Source: Bryum argenteum
Taxonomy: Eukaryota > Streptophyta > Bryopsida > Bryales > Bryaceae
Assembly (NCBI GenBank): GCA_037043015.1
Contig: CM073322.1
Location: 5,839,601 to 5,903,600 of the forward strand
DNA length: 64,000 nt
Reading direction: 5' to 3'
In this document: positions 60,640 through 64,000 of the stretch, piece by piece
How the letters are laid out: each line of letters begins with the position of its first letter
Position numbering within the stretch: position 1 is the first letter of the stretch
The notes under the pieces: generated by a model
The model's input: only the letters and a program-made list of their open reading frames with translations
The model's database searches: none
Told to the model about the DNA's origin: nothing
Position numbers and translations under genes: made by a program

Positions 60640-63600
60640 TGGACAAGTGTAAGTGTTAATCGCAGTGGGTGAAGCGATTTATGGACCAAGTATCAATCCT
60701 CGCACCTCGAGTAGAAGGACTTGTTTGTCTCCAAACGTACAGTGCATTACAAACTTCGCATCCTCCATGAATTTCTGCATAAGACGTGCTGATCCTTCGC
60801 AGTCGCAAAATTCAAACGGAGGTGCAAGATCTAAGACGACACCGTCGCTGTTCCGGCAGACCTGGAGCGCTAAAGTATAGACAGGGGCAATTGTAAGCTT
60901 TAGTTTGGTCGTTGATGTAACTCCTCCTCTTATAGGTTTCATGCGACAGCCAGGGTCTAGCTTGTTGCAAGACAAGTCAAAACATAGGTACGTCAAACTA
61001 CATTTCCAAAATTATCGTTGAATCCCATGAGTGCCAGTCAATTCCATTTTGGGAAACACTAAACCTCAGTAATTTCGGTAACCAGACGAAAAGCTTGAAT
61101 GCACGTCCATGGTCAGTAGTAACTTTTACGTTTGGTTCGATCGAAATTGTGCATTTGAAGGATCTTGTAAACAGAATATATTGGAGCTCCGAAGGTTTAG
61201 GGTCTGATTTGGAGAGTATTATAATGTCAATGCTCCAGAAGTTGCGACACGCACCTGAGAGCGTGTCCTCCCCGCACGAGTTTGAATTGGATTGTAGTAC
61301 CAACACGGTAATCTTTCATGGCAGGTGCAAGGATTTTCGGAAAAAAAAATTATTTCCTTTTTGCACGAAGACAGCATCATTGAAGGTTCCGCTGTGCGTA
61401 CAGACCAGTACAGACGCACTAATTCTTGCGTGGAATTTAGCTGCGTCGCTTCGTTCGGTAATTCCTCAGTGGGGTCCGTGTGAGTGACAGTTCTGGTAGC
61501 TCTGTCTTATTTTTCGTGTACTGTTTCAGTGCTCCATGCAGACAGTTGAAGTTGGTCCCTCTATACGGGCATCAGCCATGTAAAATGCCAACCTGCCTTC
61601 AACCTCATGATTGTAACCAGCGTTAGGGTCATGTGAGGACTATTTGGTGGTGCAATTATAACTTTGTTGCGATACCAAAATTGGACTTGAAGGAGAATGG
61701 ATTATGATCATTATATCAAATGATAGAAACAATCCAAAGCACTAATTTCTGGAGAAAGAAATGGGGAGTTACTCACACGTAGTAGGAGCAACGTGGGCAT
61801 GTTGTATGTGGATCGATGCTATCGGAGCAACTAGTAACTGCACTAAGGAGTAATTAATTATCCTTACGCAGGTACCGGGGTTCCGCTTTGTTTTATTGGC
61901 ACTGTTCGTGTCCATGTCAGTCTTGAGGTTCCACTTTCAGAAGAACTCACTTATCTGCTAAGTTGCGGTTTCTGAAGTAGTAGTTTCAGTTTTGTGAAGA
62001 TGGCATCATCTTTTGTGCCATCTTAACTTGGAATGAGAGTGAAAGTGAATTTGCATTATACTTCTTAATCTCAATCATTCAGCTTCATTGTCGAACCCGT
62101 CATTTATTCTTCCCCGCGAGGGCAACACCTAAGTCGTGGCAATAATATAGCACATGATTTTTGAAGCTTTCGGCACAATTCGGTTCAGCTTATGTCAACA
62201 ATGTAGGTGCTCCGAATTGGGTCATCTTGACTACATCGATCGAGGGACATGAGCTTTACAACATTTGAATTCGTACACAAATCTTGTTAAGATTTTCATG
62301 TACTTGAAATTGTTATTTTAATCAAACACCATCTTGATGAAGAACACGGTACATATATGAAAGCGACGATGAAACCTCGGAAGTCATCTGCAGTTATTTG
62401 CCGTGTCTTGTCTCCACGCTGAAACAGTGATTTGACTTTGCTATGAGGAACATGATCCATTGTTATTCAACATGTCGTCCTGACCATTCACTTTCTTTTG
62501 AACACACAGGTATTTCTCACTCCGCTTTCCGATGACCAATGGCAATGTTTCCACCAGCTCCTCCACTTCATATCGACATGATCACTCACTAGTGAACAAG
62601 CTCTCTACCGGTAAGTTACATACCAAGCCTTGTATCTTTGCAACGAAAGTAAGAAAAAGGTTCGGTAATATTGAAAAAACACAGCATTTTAACAGAAATA
62701 TCGCACAAGGAGGAGTTTCTTGACTAGAAACTAGAAACTATCATGCAAGTTTTTGTGTGGCGTACCTGAAAAGGAGCAGGGGTTATAATTGCCTCCAAAA
62801 AAACCGACAGATAGTACCTCACTTGGTGGATCAGCTTACCTCATCTGTTTTCGTCATAACTGAAACGTCGGAGTTGTGCTGATGTCAATGGGCATCACTC
62901 TCTGCATAATAAATAAGTAATATTTCTTTCATGGCATGAACGTCATAGAATGATAACGAGTCAAAGATTCTGGAATGGGGTCATGAGCTGGAGCTTCTTT
63001 TTAATTTACTCTCTAGAGACGTGCTTGCCCGCTTGCTTTCCGTTTGAGAGCTCTTACTACTAAGCTTATACAAGTGCTCAGGACTAAATTGGCTCATCTG
63101 ACGTAAGTTTTGCAACTTGACATGATTCTATATTCCTAGGATCGTTTTTCATATTAAATGGTTGTTTGCATCGAAATGTATTGAATTGTATGATTCCATG
63201 CAAACACAATGTGGTTGTTGCAGACAAATTCATCAACTAATTGCGAAGAAGAGCAACTTATTCATAATTGAGCTTCGTAAGCAGGTACGTCCTCCTCAAA
63301 ACAAGAAGATGAATTAATATGCTACTTTAGCACCAGATTGCATGATGTGTTAAGGCTGCTGTTATGACAGCATGCTTACGTTCAAGTGATTGAGTCTACC
63401 TCAAGTTGTGGTAACTGATAATTGAAGAATTTGGATGATGCAAACTCTAGTACTTAAAGTATTAAACACTCCGTTATGTATGCATATTCCATAATTGCAC
63501 GGATTTAAAATTTTAAGCTTCGTGCAGAATGCATTGTATGTAGTCCTTTTGCTATCATGATCAAGTATACAAAATTACCGAGCTTTATGTAACTTACACC

Positions 63601-64000
63601 TCCAAGAGTATGAGGTCAATATCAAACAAGTGTCTCTTCAAAACTATGCTGAGGATTCTCTTTTGCCGACATTACAAGCCGCCTTAGGATTTCAAATACT
63701 TTTTATGGCTACTAATTGATATTATGGATATGTCTGCAATAATGACAAACTTTTTATAAGCTTGCTAATTGGTTGGAGCATTTGTATTCCACTTCCTTCA
63801 CATGCTCTTGTCAGAGAGTATTTAACGAGGTGATAAGTGACATAATAAGTGACGCAATCGCAGGAGCTCTACCCTTAGAAGGAGACTACCTCAATGTGGC
63901 GAGTTGGGAATGGGAGTGTTTGTGAGATTTCACGGCAAGTAGCATGATGTCTAAGCATGGGTGTGGAACTCTTGGAAAATTATGACCATGGGCCACAACA
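60640..64000. other. ERF upstream region and spacer without a confirmed gene
   Basis: 60.6-61.0 kb is presumably the ERF promoter/leader. From 61.0 to 63.0 kb I find no recognisable product. Possible short exons near 63.0-63.9 kb are listed separately. Confidence 0.45.
63017..63878 (+). other. Candidate spliced exons of an unknown transcript
   Basis: Three pieces with good splice sites, 63017-63102, 63224-63284 and 63864-63878, join in frame to a short helical-looking tail (TKLIQVLRTKLAHL, then QIHQLIAKKSNLFI and IIELRKQ) and end at TAG. No upstream coding exon could be joined in phase; an exon-like frame at 62532-62609 (MTNGNVSTSSSTSY) does not connect. Could be a non-coding RNA or chance. 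Confidence 0.25.

Noticed and set aside
61095-61487. 130-codon plus-strand frame
   Set aside because: No recognisable domain, no splice or conservation evidence, low-quality composition.

Overview
The window is nuclear DNA of a land plant. It contains spliced genes with GT-AG introns of about 100-700 bp, a plant-type Mediator subunit MED15, an AP2/ERF transcription factor, a DUF688-type protein and a plant class-3 lipase. Wide intergenic tracts are packed with non-autonomous TIR elements and a tRNA-derived SINE. A FNDC3-like fibronectin-III protein is unusual for a flowering plant, so a seed-free lineage is my guess, not a proof.

Layout. 0.2-21.5 kb is a decayed segmental duplication of the 5' (KIX-domain) end of MED15. 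Unit 1 (0.2-7.1 kb) is a relic: five tandem copies of the leader/exon-1 block, then a FNDC3-like gene (2.5-6.5 kb), then a dead copy of KIX exon 3. Unit 2 (10.85-12.5 kb) has all KIX exons with open frames and a stop in exon 4, but no in-frame ATG was found. Unit 3 (17.9-19.7 kb) is fully intact and predicts a 133-residue KIX-only protein. The three units share a TATA-containing or leader upstream region that full-length MED15 lacks, and they share downstream spacer. Full-length MED15 follows at 22.78-31.97 kb (21 coding exons, 1428 aa).

32-40 kb and 46.7-51 kb are gene-poor. A DUF688-family gene lies at 41.1-43.7 kb (+), a 3-exon gene of unknown function at 45.1-46.3 kb (-), a class-3 lipase at 51.4-52.9 kb (-), and an ERF transcription factor at 59.2-60.6 kb (-).

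Mobile DNA. At least ten elements have termini of the form CCC(C/T)TAAA and are mostly flanked by TTAA (piggyBac/Kolobok-like signature). They include a ~930-bp family with four young copies, three nested insertions and a 77-bp miniature. One copy sits in an ATAT target and one in CTAG. Three SINE copies carry pol III box A/B and target duplications. Single MITEs resembling PIF/Harbinger, pogo/Tigger and CACTA are also present.

The most interesting candidate system is the cluster of KIX-only MED15 paralogues next to their parent gene. One is intact and could in principle act as a decoy for KIX-binding activators; that role is inference. The genes otherwise show no evident pathway link.
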